Of a DNA stretch of 43,073 bases, positions 6,659 through 14,906 are shown piece by piece. A program made the position numbers and the translations under genes. Within the stretch, counting starts at the first letter, position 1. Each line of letters starts with the position of its first letter. Where the stretch lies: the NCBI GenBank assembly GCA_018333515.1, contig JAGXSZ010000017.1, positions 1 through 43,073 of the forward strand. Direction: 5' to 3'. The notes beneath the pieces were generated by a model. It searched no databases and had not been told where the DNA came from. It saw only the letters and a list, made by a program, of their open reading frames with translations. The DNA is from Actinomycetota bacterium (lineage in GTDB: Bacteria; Actinomycetota; Aquicultoria; Aquicultorales; Aquicultoraceae).

Positions 6659-7918
6659 GTGAGTTACGTAATCATCGGTAACTCGGTGGCCGCCGTCGGC
6701 GCCATCGAGGCAATCCGCAGGATAGACAAGGAAATGCCCATAACGGTCATCTCGGACGAGCCGTACGCGGTCTACTCGCGCCCGCTCATCTCCGAGTTGC
6801 TCGCGGGCCAGGTCAAGGAAGAGATGATGGGCTACCGGGCGCCCGACTTTTACGAGCGCCACAGTGTCGAGGCGAAGCTCGGCACGCGCGTCGTATCTAT
6901 CGATTCCAAGAAAAAGACGGTCAAGACCGAGGCGGGCGAGGAGATTGGCTACAACAAGCTCCTTATCGCCACCGGCGGCACCCCGTTCGTACCGCCGATG
7001 AAGGGCCTCGAACTCGGTCGGGTCATGACCTTTATTAAGATGGACGACGCGAAAAGAATTGAAGAGATGTTGCCCGAGTTGAAGCACGTCGTCGTCATCG
7101 GCGCGGGGCTTATCGGCCTCAAAGCGGCGGAGAGCCTCCATCATCGCGGCGTCAAAGTCACCGTAGTTGAGCTTGCCGATCGCGTTATGGCGACGGTACT
7201 CGATGTCGAGGCCGGCAAGGTCGTCCAGGACGCGCTCGAAAACGCGGGCGTCGACATCATCACGGGAGACACCGTCGATGAGATTCTCGGCGATAACGCC
7301 GGCCTGGTAAACGGCGTCAAGATGAAGAGCGGCGAGGCTCTCGACTGCGACGCGGTCATCGTGGCGATTGGTGTTGTACCCAATGCGGCGTTCGCCAAAG
7401 AGAGCGGCGTCAACGTCAACAGGGGCATCATCACCGACGATCACATGAGGACCAACCTCCCCGATGTCTACGCGGCCGGTGACGTAACCGAGGGATTGGA
7501 TTATTTGAGCGGCGACAACCGCGTTATGCCCATCTGGCCGAACGCGTACATCCAGGGTAAGATAGCCGGTTTCAATATGGCCGGCGAGGACCGCGAGTTC
7601 ACCGGCGGCTTAGCCGTCAACTCGATAGAGCTTTTCGGCGTACCGGTCGTCACGGCGGGCATGTCGAATGCGGACTCGGACGACCTCGAAGTGTTGAAGA
7701 AGAGCGAGGGTTACACATACCGTAAAATCGTCTTGCGGGATAATGAAATTGTCGGGGCGGTACTGGTCGGCAATATCGACCGCGCCGGCCTGGTAACGGG
7801 TCTTATCCGCGAGCGGGTAGACATAAGCGAGATGCGCGAGCGCTTGCTTGCGGACGATTTCGGGTACATCGACTTCCCCGTCGAATTAAGGAAAGAAAGG
7901 CTGGGTGTGGCTCTATGA
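6659..7918 (+). CDS. FAD/NAD(P)-dependent oxidoreductase of the glutamate synthase operon
   Basis: Encodes 419 residues from a GTG start only six bases after the preceding gene. It has the two-dinucleotide-fold layout of the pyridine nucleotide-disulphide oxidoreductase family: an FAD motif at the N-terminus (VIIGNSVAAVGAIEAI), a central NAD(P) motif (VVVIGAGLIGLKAAESL) and the second FAD motif (DVYAAGDVTEG). There is no CxxxxC redox pair, so it resembles the NADH:rubredoxin/nitrite-reductase type rather than thioredoxin reductase. Its stop overlaps the start of gltB3 by four bases (ATGA), which implies translational coupling. It likely feeds NAD(P)H electrons through the neighbouring Fe-S protein to glutamate synthase, replacing GltD. 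The family is clear; the partner is inferred from the operon. Confidence 0.85.
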   Translation: MSYVIIGNSVAAVGAIEAIRRIDKEMPITVISDEPYAVYSRPLISELLAGQVKEEMMGYRAPDFYERHSVEAKLGTRVVSIDSKKKTVKTEAGEEIGYNKLLIATGGTPFVPPMKGLELGRVMTFIKMDDAKRIEEMLPELKHVVVIGAGLIGLKAAESLHHRGVKVTVVELADRVMATVLDVEAGKVVQDALENAGVDIITGDTVDEILGDNAGLVNGVKMKSGEALDCDAVIVAIGVVPNAAFAKESGVNVNRGIITDDHMRTNLPDVYAAGDVTEGLDYLSGDNRVMPIWPNAYIQGKIAGFNMAGEDREFTGGLAVNSIELFGVPVVTAGMSNADSDDLEVLKKSEGYTYRKIVLRDNEIVGAVLVGNIDRAGLVTGLIRERVDISEMRERLLADDFGYIDFPVELRKERLGVAL

Positions 7919-8655
7919 TAATAGACGCAAAAGGATTGCACTACCGCGAGCTTAACGAGCAGGTGAGAGCCGCCGTAGCTGATGGAGAGACCGATTTGAC
8001 ATTATTGAACGTAAACGGTCAGCGCTATATCGCCGACGCTATCGACACCGCTATCAGCATCACCATAGAAGGCGTGCCCGGCAACGACCTCGGCGTGTTT
8101 ATGAACGGTCCGAGCCTGGTCGTCCACGCGAACGGTCAAGACCACATCGCGAACACGATGAACGACGGCAAAATAATAGTCCACGGCGACGCCGGAGACG
8201 TGTTGGGATACGGGATGCGCGGGGGTAAGGTCTTTGTAAAAGGCGACGTCGGATACCGCGTCGGTATCCATATGAAGGAGTACGAGGACAAGGTTCCGGT
8301 GATGGTCATTGGCGGCAAGGCGCGCGATTTCTTCGGCGAGTATATGGCGGGCGGGACGCTGATTCTGCTCGGTCTCGATACCGGCGGCAACGGCCAGGAT
8401 GAGATAGCCGGCGACTATTTCGGCACCGGCATGCACGGCGGGGTAATCTATGTTCGCGGCCGGCTCGACGACTACCAGCTCGGCAAAGAGGTCAAGCAGT
8501 TGGAGCTGGACGACGAAGACCGCGCGGTACTCCACGGGCACATAACCGAGTTCGCGGCGGATTTCGGGATGGACGCCGAAGAGATACTCAAGGGTGATTT
8601 CGTCAAGATAAAAGCGGTCTCGCACCGGCCTTACGGGAATTTGTACGCATATTAG
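7915..8655 (+). CDS. gltB3: Glutamate synthase, stand-alone GXGXG structural domain subunit
   Basis: Encodes 246 residues. It corresponds to the C-terminal right-handed beta-helix of GltB, which scaffolds the ammonia channel between glutaminase and synthase sites. The repeated G-x-x-G-x-G pattern is plain: GDAGDVLGYGMRGGKVFVKG, GDVGYRVGIHMKEY, MAGGTLILLG and GTGMHGGVIYVRG. The acidic C-terminal region (residues about 190-246) ends with KAVSHRPYGNLYAY. The start overlaps the stop of the preceding oxidoreductase gene. It completes the split enzyme made of three GltB parts. Confidence 0.9.
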   Translation: MIIDAKGLHYRELNEQVRAAVADGETDLTLLNVNGQRYIADAIDTAISITIEGVPGNDLGVFMNGPSLVVHANGQDHIANTMNDGKIIVHGDAGDVLGYGMRGGKVFVKGDVGYRVGIHMKEYEDKVPVMVIGGKARDFFGEYMAGGTLILLGLDTGGNGQDEIAGDYFGTGMHGGVIYVRGRLDDYQLGKEVKQLELDDEDRAVLHGHITEFAADFGMDAEEILKGDFVKIKAVSHRPYGNLYAY

Positions 8656-8777
8656 GATTGGCTGGAGGTTTGCGCCGGTAGGCGCGTCACCTGAGTCGTG
8701 CAGCGGCTACCTTAGTGTTGACCTAACGCGTTCTCATTTTATCAAGTTTATTCCTTGCGTTCGCCCAGCCTATGCTT

Positions 8778-8805
8778 TTGACTAGAGCGTGCCTGCCGAT
8801 ATTAT
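8778..8805 (+). promoter_or_regulatory. Promoter of the GlnR-like regulator gene
   Basis: TTGACT (8778-8783), 16 bp, TATTAT (8800-8805). It would give a leader of roughly 45 nt. A second -10-like TACAAT lies at about 8826. The 200 bp between the glt operon and this gene also contain a GCGCC-GGTA-GGCGC hairpin (8672-8685) without a T tract. Confidence 0.55.
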
Positions 8806-8858
8806 ATTTGCGGTTTATTATTTGATACAATGACAGTTAAAATGGCCGGGTGTAGACT

Positions 8859-9491
8859 ATGACGACCGTATCGATTACCACGAAGAACATGGCAGTTAAA
8901 GAGAGGCTTCAGGTCGACCTTACGGCCTTGGGCTACTCGATCGGTACACCGACGACCGAAGTCGCCGACGTATGCATTGTCGATGAAGAAAACCTGGAAC
9001 GCTTACCCAAAGACCCGCGCTCCGTCATCATCGCGCTCGTCACGGCGAGCGCGCGCAACCACCTCGACAGTTCGCTCAAAATCCTTCTCGAAGCCGACGA
9101 CATAATCGTGATCGATTATGACCTGGACGAGTTAGCGCTTAGGTTGCGGCTGGCGCAGTCGAGGCATGGCGCGGTCGAAGCCGATGTCGAAATCGACGAT
9201 AACGTTCTCCAAGAGAACGGTATCGCGATCAACTTCGAAACCTACGAGGTCTGGCTCGATGGAAGAACCATCGATCTTACCTTCAAAGAATACGAGCTTC
9301 TTAAATGTTTGATGACGCACAAAGGGCGAGTCTACTCGAGAAACCAGCTCTTAAACGATGTCTGGGGCTACGACTACTATGGGGGAGCGAGAACGGTCGA
9401 CGTGCATATCAGGCGATTGAGGTCGAAGCTTGGCCGGTACGAGTCCCTAGTCGAGACGGTTCGCAACGTCGGCTACCGGTTCAAGCGATAG
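8859..9491 (+). CDS. glnR: GlnR-like orphan response regulator of nitrogen metabolism
   Basis: Encodes 210 residues: a degenerate receiver (1-105) and a winged-helix OmpR/PhoB-type DNA-binding domain (about 118-210). The winged helix contains DLTFKEYELLKCL, VWGYDYYGGARTVDVHIRR and LVETVRNVGYRFKR, very close to actinobacterial GlnR. The receiver has lost its acidic pair at the end of strand 1 (TT at residues 7-8 instead of DD); Asp42 is the only candidate at the phosphoacceptor strand. This also matches GlnR, which works without a kinase, and no histidine kinase gene is nearby. It lies between the glt operon and glnA, with phased pentamers just downstream in the glnA promoter. The OmpR-family call is firm; the name glnR is by similarity and context. 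Confidence 0.75.
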   Translation: MTTVSITTKNMAVKERLQVDLTALGYSIGTPTTEVADVCIVDEENLERLPKDPRSVIIALVTASARNHLDSSLKILLEADDIIVIDYDLDELALRLRLAQSRHGAVEADVEIDDNVLQENGIAINFETYEVWLDGRTIDLTFKEYELLKCLMTHKGRVYSRNQLLNDVWGYDYYGGARTVDVHIRRLRSKLGRYESLVETVRNVGYRFKR

Positions 9492-9599
9492 GTGGAACGC
9501 CGTCCGAATAACCATTCGGGAAGACTCCGTTCTTACGGCGGAACTCTGTATCGCGCAGGCAACCTCAAACATCCCCGGACACCTCCGAGCCGCGTGATT

Positions 9600-9637
9600 T
9601 TAACGGCGTGTTAACTAAGATGTAACATGGCTGTAAC
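9600..9637 (+). promoter_or_regulatory. Four 11-bp-phased TTAAC/GTAAC pentamers upstream of glnA (candidate GlnR-type operator)
   Basis: TTAAC at 9600-9604 and 9611-9615 and GTAAC at 9622-9626 and 9633-9637 are spaced by exactly 6 bp each, one helical turn apart. Tandem pentamers with 6-bp spacers are the binding mode of GlnR, and 11-bp direct repeats are general for OmpR/PhoB-type winged helices. A TATATT -10 follows at 9671-9676 with no good -35, as expected for an activated promoter. Confidence 0.75.
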
Positions 9638-9694
9638 ATGTGAAAGCTAAAATTAAAAGGTAAATTCGCATATATTGTGAGAGGGTGTTGTTTT

Positions 9695-11017
9695 GTGAAG
9701 AAAGATCAAGAGTATGTCCTGAAGCAAGTAAAGGACAAAAATGTCAGGTTCATCCGGTTCTGGTTTACCGATGTGTTGGGCTTTTTGAAGAGCTTCTCGG
9801 TGACCCCGGCCGAGCTGGAGCTGGCGTTCGAGGAGGGCATGGGCTTTGACGGCTCGTCAATCGAGGGCTTTACGCGCATCGAAGAGTCGGACATGATAGC
9901 CAAGCCGGACCCGAGCACCTTTACGCTCTTGCCGTGGTCGAAAGAGGTAAATGTCGCTAAAGTCATGTGCGATATCGAGAAACCCGACGGCACGCCTTTC
10001 GAGGGCGACCCGAGAAACGTGCTCAAGACCCAGCTTAAAAGGGCCGCCGACATGGGCTATACCATGTATGTCGGCCCGGAACTCGAGTTCTTCTATTTCA
10101 AGGACTCGAACGGGACCGAAGTATTGGATAGGGGCGGCTACTTCGATTTAACCCCGCTCGACCTGGCTACTCCTTACCGCAGGGACACGATATTCGCGCT
10201 GGAGAGCATGGGTATTACCGTCGAGTACTCGCATCACGAGGTGGCCCCGAGCCAGCATGAGATAGATTTGCGCTACGCCGATGCGCTCTCGATGTCGGAC
10301 AATGTCATGGCGTATCGCCTGGCGGTAAAAGAAATCGCACATGAGCACGGCGTCTATGCGACCTTTATGCCGAAACCCATTTTCGGACAGAACGGGAGCG
10401 GCATGCACGTCCACCAGTCGCTCTTTAAGGGAGACTCGAACGCGTTCTTCGACGCGAACGATGAATATCATCTTTCGGATGTCGCCAAGGGCTATATCGC
10501 GGGTATCTTGAAGCACGCGCCCGAGATGACCATAGTATTGAACCAATGGGTAAACAGCTACAAGCGCCTTGTTCCGGGTTATGAGGCGCCGGTCTATGTC
10601 TGCTGGAGCCGCCGGAACAGAAGCGCCCTGGTACGCGTCCCGATGTACAAACCGGGCAAAGAAGCCGCTACCCGCATCGAGCTGAGAAGCCCGGACCCGG
10701 CCTGCAACCCGTATCTTGCCTTCGCGGTTATGCTCGCAGCCGGCCTGGAGGGCATCGAAAAAGGCTACAAACTCGCGCCCGAGGCCAATAATAACATCTA
10801 CGAGATGACCGAAACCGAGCGCTCGGATGCCGGTATCGGCTCGCTCCCGGCGGACTTGCACGAAGCGATCAAACTCGCGGAGAGCAGTGAATTCCTGCGC
10901 GGCGCACTCGGCGACCATGTCTACGAGTACTTCTTGAGGAACAAGAGGGCGGAGTGGGATGCCTACAAGATGCAGGTTACCGAGTATGAATTGAACAGGT
11001 ATCTGTCGATACTCTAA
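9695..11017 (+). CDS. glnA: Glutamine synthetase, type I (alpha-like, no adenylylation site)
   Basis: Encodes 440 residues from the GTG at 9695, chosen because GAGGGTG precedes it and because the protein then begins KKDQEYVLKQVKDKNVRFIR like other GSI enzymes; an upstream GTG at 9677 would add six odd residues. The enzyme joins ammonia and glutamate using ATP. Visible motifs are MGFDGSSIEGF (Asp-50 loop), the metal site GPELEFFYF, NGSGMHVHQSL, and PSRNRSAL-like CWSRRNRSALVRVP. The tail reads NNNIYEMTE instead of the NLYDLPPEE adenylylation loop, so activity is probably feedback or protein controlled as in Bacillus and thermophile GSI-alpha enzymes. It is monocistronic, between an operator with phased repeats and a strong terminator. 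Confidence 0.93.
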   Translation: MKKDQEYVLKQVKDKNVRFIRFWFTDVLGFLKSFSVTPAELELAFEEGMGFDGSSIEGFTRIEESDMIAKPDPSTFTLLPWSKEVNVAKVMCDIEKPDGTPFEGDPRNVLKTQLKRAADMGYTMYVGPELEFFYFKDSNGTEVLDRGGYFDLTPLDLATPYRRDTIFALESMGITVEYSHHEVAPSQHEIDLRYADALSMSDNVMAYRLAVKEIAHEHGVYATFMPKPIFGQNGSGMHVHQSLFKGDSNAFFDANDEYHLSDVAKGYIAGILKHAPEMTIVLNQWVNSYKRLVPGYEAPVYVCWSRRNRSALVRVPMYKPGKEAATRIELRSPDPACNPYLAFAVMLAAGLEGIEKGYKLAPEANNNIYEMTETERSDAGIGSLPADLHEAIKLAESSEFLRGALGDHVYEYFLRNKRAEWDAYKMQVTEYELNRYLSIL

Positions 11018-11026
11018 GATAAACAT

Positions 11027-11102
11027 TTTGGGTAAAGGGATGTGGAACCAGGGATTAACACCCTCTCCTCTTGCAAACTCCCTTTACCCAAATTTATTTT
11101 TT
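11027..11102 (+). terminator. Long-stem terminator after glnA
   Basis: A perfect 14-bp stem, TTTGGGTAAAGGGA (11027-11040) and TCCCTTTACCCAAA (11079-11092), is followed by TTTATTTTTT. The 38-nt loop contains a small inner AGGG/CCCT hairpin. Ends the glnA transcript. Confidence 0.78.
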
Positions 11103-11131
11103 CCACAAGTCGACTATGGTGGTGTATTAGG

Positions 11132-11869
11132 TTGAGTGATTTCAATCCACGGCTCGAAGAAGAACGGATTGTCGGGTGGTTAAAAGAACAGGCCGTTGCG
11201 GCGGGCGTCGAGGGCGCGGTCTTCGGTTTAAGCGGGGGCATCGACTCCGCGGTAGTCGCGGCTATCTGTAGAAAAGCGTTTGGCCCCGCTGTTCTCGGCG
11301 TCATCCTGCCATGTCACAGCGAGCCGACCGACGTCGAGCACGCGATGCTCGTAGCCGAGGCTTTCGGCACACCGGTAAAACTGATAAAGCTGGATGGCGT
11401 CTACGACTCGCTCCTGGACCTTCTCGACCCGGATGCCGCGTCGCAAGGCGGGCGCGACCTTGCCGTCAGCAATCTCAAACCTCGTCTACGCATGATATCA
11501 CTGTATTTTCAGGCAAATCGCCTCAATTATTTTGTGGTGGGCACCGGGAATAGGAGCGAGATAACGGTTGGTTACTATACGAAGCACGGCGATGGCGGTG
11601 TCGATATATTGCCAATCGCCCATCTGGTTAAAGAGCGGGTGAGAGCGCTTGCGGAACACCTGGGAGTACCGAGGGAAGTAATCGATAAGCCCCCATCGGC
11701 AGGTTTATGGGGCGGTCAGACCGACGAGGCGGAGATGGGTATCACCTATGAGCAACTAGACCGCTATATATTAACTGGAGACGCTATAAATGAAGTAAAA
11801 GAGCGTATAGAAAAGATGAAAAGCGCGAGCGAGCATAAACGCCGCGTGCCGCCGACCCTTGAAGCTTAA
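11132..11869 (+). CDS. nadE: NH3-dependent NAD+ synthetase
   Basis: Encodes 245 residues from the TTG at 11132; the frame is open further upstream (to 11042) but that part runs through the glnA terminator and has no family similarity, and GGTGGTG precedes the TTG. The enzyme amidates nicotinic acid adenine dinucleotide to NAD+. It shows the PP-loop FGLSGGIDSAVVAAI, the substrate segment VVGTGNRSEITVGYYTKHGDGG, the DILPIAHLVKERVRALAEHLG helix and the PPSAGLWGGQTDEAEMGITY loop. It has no N-terminal glutaminase domain, so it uses free ammonia, which suits its place beside nitrogen-assimilation genes. Length is typical of the short form. Confidence 0.92.
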   Translation: MSDFNPRLEEERIVGWLKEQAVAAGVEGAVFGLSGGIDSAVVAAICRKAFGPAVLGVILPCHSEPTDVEHAMLVAEAFGTPVKLIKLDGVYDSLLDLLDPDAASQGGRDLAVSNLKPRLRMISLYFQANRLNYFVVGTGNRSEITVGYYTKHGDGGVDILPIAHLVKERVRALAEHLGVPREVIDKPPSAGLWGGQTDEAEMGITYEQLDRYILTGDAINEVKERIEKMKSASEHKRRVPPTLEA

Positions 11870-11930
11870 AGACAGGGCGAGGTGAGGGTAATGCCGACAT
11901 TCTAGACCGACAACTACCGCAATAACAAAA

Positions 11931-11957
11931 AGCCCGCTCCCAATAAAAGAGCGGGCT
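11931..11957 (-). terminator. Terminator of the glutamate-synthase-like gene (works mainly on the minus strand)
   Basis: Stem AGCCCGCTC (11931-11939) and GAGCGGGCT (11949-11957), 9 bp. Read on the minus strand it is followed by TTTTTGTT. It lies between convergent nadE and the minus-strand gene and may serve both. Confidence 0.78.
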
Positions 11958-11987
11958 TGTCTTACGTTTACAAGCAACAATAATCGA

Positions 11988-13586
11988 CTATTTTCCGTCG
12001 ATGATTCTCATCGCTTCTTCGCGGTAGGCGTCCATTACAAACGGGATACCGGAGATTTGAGCCGCATCTTCGGTCAAAGCCATAAGGTCGTCCCTGGTTA
12101 TGCTCGGAACCGTGTAGTTCCTGCTGCCGGCCATGAGTTGTTGGAGGCCGACTTTGAGCTTGTCCGCAAAGGTATAGATGGCGATAGCGCCCGCCGGCAT
12201 GTTGTCGACGGCGGCGCGCCCGTATTTTGCGATAAGCTCTTCGTAGTTGACGAAGATCTCTTCACGGGTGCTACCGAACTTCGCGACTGCTTTCGGTAGG
12301 CTCGCCGCGCCCTCCTGTAACCAGAGGCCGATGTTTTTGCCGACCATACCCGGAATCATCAGCGCCCTGCCCATGCAGACCGCCTTGAAGTACGGCGCGC
12401 CCATGGAGATGACTTTAAAGATGTGGTCTTCGGTCGAGAAGCCGCCGGCCATGGCGAGGTCGGGCACGAAAGCACCGTTTTGGCGAAGTCTCTCGGCCAG
12501 CTCGTAGGTCATGCACTGGAGATAGAAGGTAGGCACGCCCCACTCTTCCATCATGCGCCACGGGCTCATGCCGGTGCCGCCCGGCGCGCCGTCGATGGTA
12601 ACGAGGTCGAGTTTCGCGGCAGACGCCCACTTCAGCGCCATAGCAAGCTCGCGCATCGGATACGCGCCGGTCTTGAGTGTAACGCGTTTTGCGCCGAGGC
12701 CCCTTATCCTTTCGACCTCTTTTATAAAGTCTTCCTCATCGATAAAGCCGAGACGGGAATGCCTCTCGAATTGCTTGAGGGCGCCGTCTTTAAAAGCGGC
12801 TTGGTTCGCTTCGACCGACGGGTCCGGCGTTATGAGGTAGCCGCGCCCCTGCAGGTCGAGCGCGCGCTCCAGCGAGTCGATTTTAATCTCGCCGCCGATA
12901 CACTTGGCGCCCTGGCCCCACTTAAGCTCGATAGTCTCGACGCCGAGCTTGTCCAGAACGTACTCGGCCACGCCGAAACGCGTATCCTCTACGTTGAGCT
13001 GGACTATCATGTCGCCGTAGCCCTCATGCCATTTCTTGTAGGTTTCGACGCGGCGGCGCATCTCGGGAGACTCGGTTACTTTGCCGTTCTTGAATTCGGC
13101 TTGCGGGTCGATACCGCAGACGTTCTCACCGCATACGAGGCTGATACCCGCGATTGCGGCTCCGGCCGCGAAATGTTCCCAATTGCGGCGGGCGATATCG
13201 GTCGAGCCGAGCGCTCCGGTAAAGACCGGCACGCGCATCTTGACCTTATTGTCGACACCAAACTCGGTCTCGGTGCCGACCATGGGGAAGAGGCTGTTGT
13301 CCGGGTCGCCTGCCACACCCGCGGGCAAGCCTTTCGCCCCGAAGGCATATCCCATGATATTGAGGTGGGAGTAGTCGATTGGATAATCCTTGTCGGCTCC
13401 GGCGGTGACTGTACCATAGGGGCCCGGATAGATTACTTCTCTTCCGCGGAACGAGGCTTTAAATACCTCGCAGTTGCCCCGGCAGCCGTCTTCGCAGCGC
13501 GTGCAAAGGCCCGAGCCGGGAACGACGCTGCGCGAGCGGTTAGTGGTGCCCGTCGCGTCGTTGGCGTTTGGACGTTGTAAATTCAT
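11988..13586 (-). CDS. Glutamate-synthase-like FMN-binding protein
   Basis: Encodes 532 residues from the ATG at 13584-13586, which follows GAGGAG at the right distance; an in-frame TTG six codons earlier overlaps that site. Residues 28-39 hold a cysteine group (CTRCEDGCRGNC) for an Fe-S cluster. The remainder is a glutamate-synthase-type barrel with GQGAKCIGGEIKI, TLKTGAYPMRELAMAL and VTIDGAPGGTGMSPWRMM (FMN phosphate loop). It belongs to the FMN-binding glutamate synthase family of mostly archaeal and anaerobic members whose substrate is not established. It is distinct from gltB2 in the same window and lacks the two-cluster ferredoxin domain. It lies 122 bp downstream of nrpR in the same direction, so the two may be co-transcribed. 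Confidence 0.82.
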   Translation of the reverse strand: MNLQRPNANDATGTTNRSRSVVPGSGLCTRCEDGCRGNCEVFKASFRGREVIYPGPYGTVTAGADKDYPIDYSHLNIMGYAFGAKGLPAGVAGDPDNSLFPMVGTETEFGVDNKVKMRVPVFTGALGSTDIARRNWEHFAAGAAIAGISLVCGENVCGIDPQAEFKNGKVTESPEMRRRVETYKKWHEGYGDMIVQLNVEDTRFGVAEYVLDKLGVETIELKWGQGAKCIGGEIKIDSLERALDLQGRGYLITPDPSVEANQAAFKDGALKQFERHSRLGFIDEEDFIKEVERIRGLGAKRVTLKTGAYPMRELAMALKWASAAKLDLVTIDGAPGGTGMSPWRMMEEWGVPTFYLQCMTYELAERLRQNGAFVPDLAMAGGFSTEDHIFKVISMGAPYFKAVCMGRALMIPGMVGKNIGLWLQEGAASLPKAVAKFGSTREEIFVNYEELIAKYGRAAVDNMPAGAIAIYTFADKLKVGLQQLMAGSRNYTVPSITRDDLMALTEDAAQISGIPFVMDAYREEAMRIIDGK

Positions 13587-13707
13587 CTTACTCTCCTCTT
13601 GCAATAGAGTTGGACTTACCGTTATTCGTTTTTAATTCTCTTAAAAATGCTCATGAGACTTGTGAGCGACAGTGCGCTCGAAAATTTAGTCGACACCTCC
13701 TTCCAAA

Positions 13708-14688
13708 TTAGAGATTCCAAAAATTGACCAGCTTATCGAAGTCGATAAGCGTGCTCATAGCCTTGCTGTCGGTTTTAATCCCCGACTCTTCTAGGGCGGC
13801 CAGGGGATTAAGACCGCCCATGACGACCAAGCCCATCCGGCCGGGGTTGACCCCGGTCTCGAGTATGGCTTGTCCGGGACGTCCGAAGCGCAAAATACCA
13901 TAGAAGCCGGACTCCTCCAGCATCCCGAGGAGTGCCCTCGATTTGTCGGCGGCGACCGCCGGTATTTCGCGGAAACTCGCCAGTATCTTGCCGCTGCCCG
14001 TGAGGGCGACCTCCCGGACCGAGGTCATCTTGCTGGCGATAAATATCTCCAGCGGGTCGATGGTCGTACCCGCATAGGTTATCAACTCGGTAAAACGTAA
14101 CGGCTCCCCCTTGTCGAACTGGAGGATGCCGCCGAACTTTGAATCGACGGGAATACCCGCCTGAAGAAATATGCTGTTAAGCGTTATGCTGCAAATCGTG
14201 CCGAAAGCTACCGTGCCGGGCGGGACCTCGATAGAGCCTATAAACTCGCCTTCGGTCGCGATGGCGACGAGGTCGCTGATGCCGAGCTTCGCGGCGAAGG
14301 TGTCCTTCATGATGGCGAGCGCTTCGTCTAAGACCTCTTGCGGCATCAACGTCACATTTAAGATTACTCGACCGGTCTTCTCCGCAAGATTTAAATCCGC
14401 CATGAAAGAGAGGGTGTCGATTTTGGTGATTACCAAGCCGAGTTTGTCGGCGACGAGGGCGTTGGACAGCTCTTCTTTACCTCTCGCCGTCAGGAGTCGC
14501 CCCTCTTTCCCACGGACTTCGGTCAGTCCCCGTTCATCCATCAATTGGAGATGATACCGGACTGCTCGCTCGCTAAGGTCGATACCGAACGACTTGAGCC
14601 GCTTAGAAATAATGCCTGCCCCAAGCGGTTCTTTTTCCTTTGATAAGATATCTAGAATCGTCACCGATTTTCTTTCGATTTCGTGCAT
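13708..14688 (-). CDS. nrpR: NrpR-like nitrogen transcriptional repressor
   Basis: Encodes 326 residues. Residues 1-70 form a winged helix of the RNase R/NrpR type (SVTILDILSKEKEPLGAGII, then SERAVRYHLQLMDERGL and GRLLTARGKEEL). Residues of about 80-320 are one NrpR (DUF128) sensor domain, with VPPGTVAFGTICSITLNSIF and GLVVMGGLNPLAALEESGI. In methanogens NrpR represses nif and glnA and is released by 2-oxoglutarate; archaeal proteins carry one or two sensor domains, this one has one. A bacterial copy next to glutamate synthase, glnA and nif genes strongly suggests the same job. It is divergent from a PucR-type gene, with a 7-bp inverted repeat in the shared promoter region that could be its own operator. 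Confidence 0.85.
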   Translation of the reverse strand: MHEIERKSVTILDILSKEKEPLGAGIISKRLKSFGIDLSERAVRYHLQLMDERGLTEVRGKEGRLLTARGKEELSNALVADKLGLVITKIDTLSFMADLNLAEKTGRVILNVTLMPQEVLDEALAIMKDTFAAKLGISDLVAIATEGEFIGSIEVPPGTVAFGTICSITLNSIFLQAGIPVDSKFGGILQFDKGEPLRFTELITYAGTTIDPLEIFIASKMTSVREVALTGSGKILASFREIPAVAADKSRALLGMLEESGFYGILRFGRPGQAILETGVNPGRMGLVVMGGLNPLAALEESGIKTDSKAMSTLIDFDKLVNFWNL

Positions 14689-14718
14689 ATAAGCGAACTT
14701 TCAGTAAGCCGTCGGCAT

Positions 14719-14736
14719 ACGGCAACCGTTTGCCGT
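14719..14736. promoter_or_regulatory. Inverted repeat between nrpR and the pucR-type gene
   Basis: ACGGCAA-CCGT-TTGCCGT, 7-bp arms, lies 31 bp upstream of the nrpR start in the 218-bp divergent region (14689-14906). It is a candidate operator for autoregulation. No other gene is seen in this gap. Confidence 0.4.
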
Positions 14737-14906
14737 CTAAATTATCATAGCTTATATATTAAGACAGGTAGGTGTTTTTATGCAAATAAAATTAACGCAT
14801 ATTTCACACGCGGGTAATATAGGAGAAACATCGGGTCTATAGACTAAGCGTAATAAGTGCGGAAGGCCTGACGCCTTTCATCTTTTCGACTATGCGAGGC
14901 GCGCCG

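Noticed and set aside
12423-13580. Long plus-strand open frame of 385 codons
   Set aside because: It is the antisense shadow of the GC-rich glutamate-synthase-like gene and shows no recognisable domain.
11988-13604. Longer N-terminus of the glutamate-synthase-like gene
   Set aside because: The upstream in-frame TTG lies before the Shine-Dalgarno sequence that serves the ATG at 13586.
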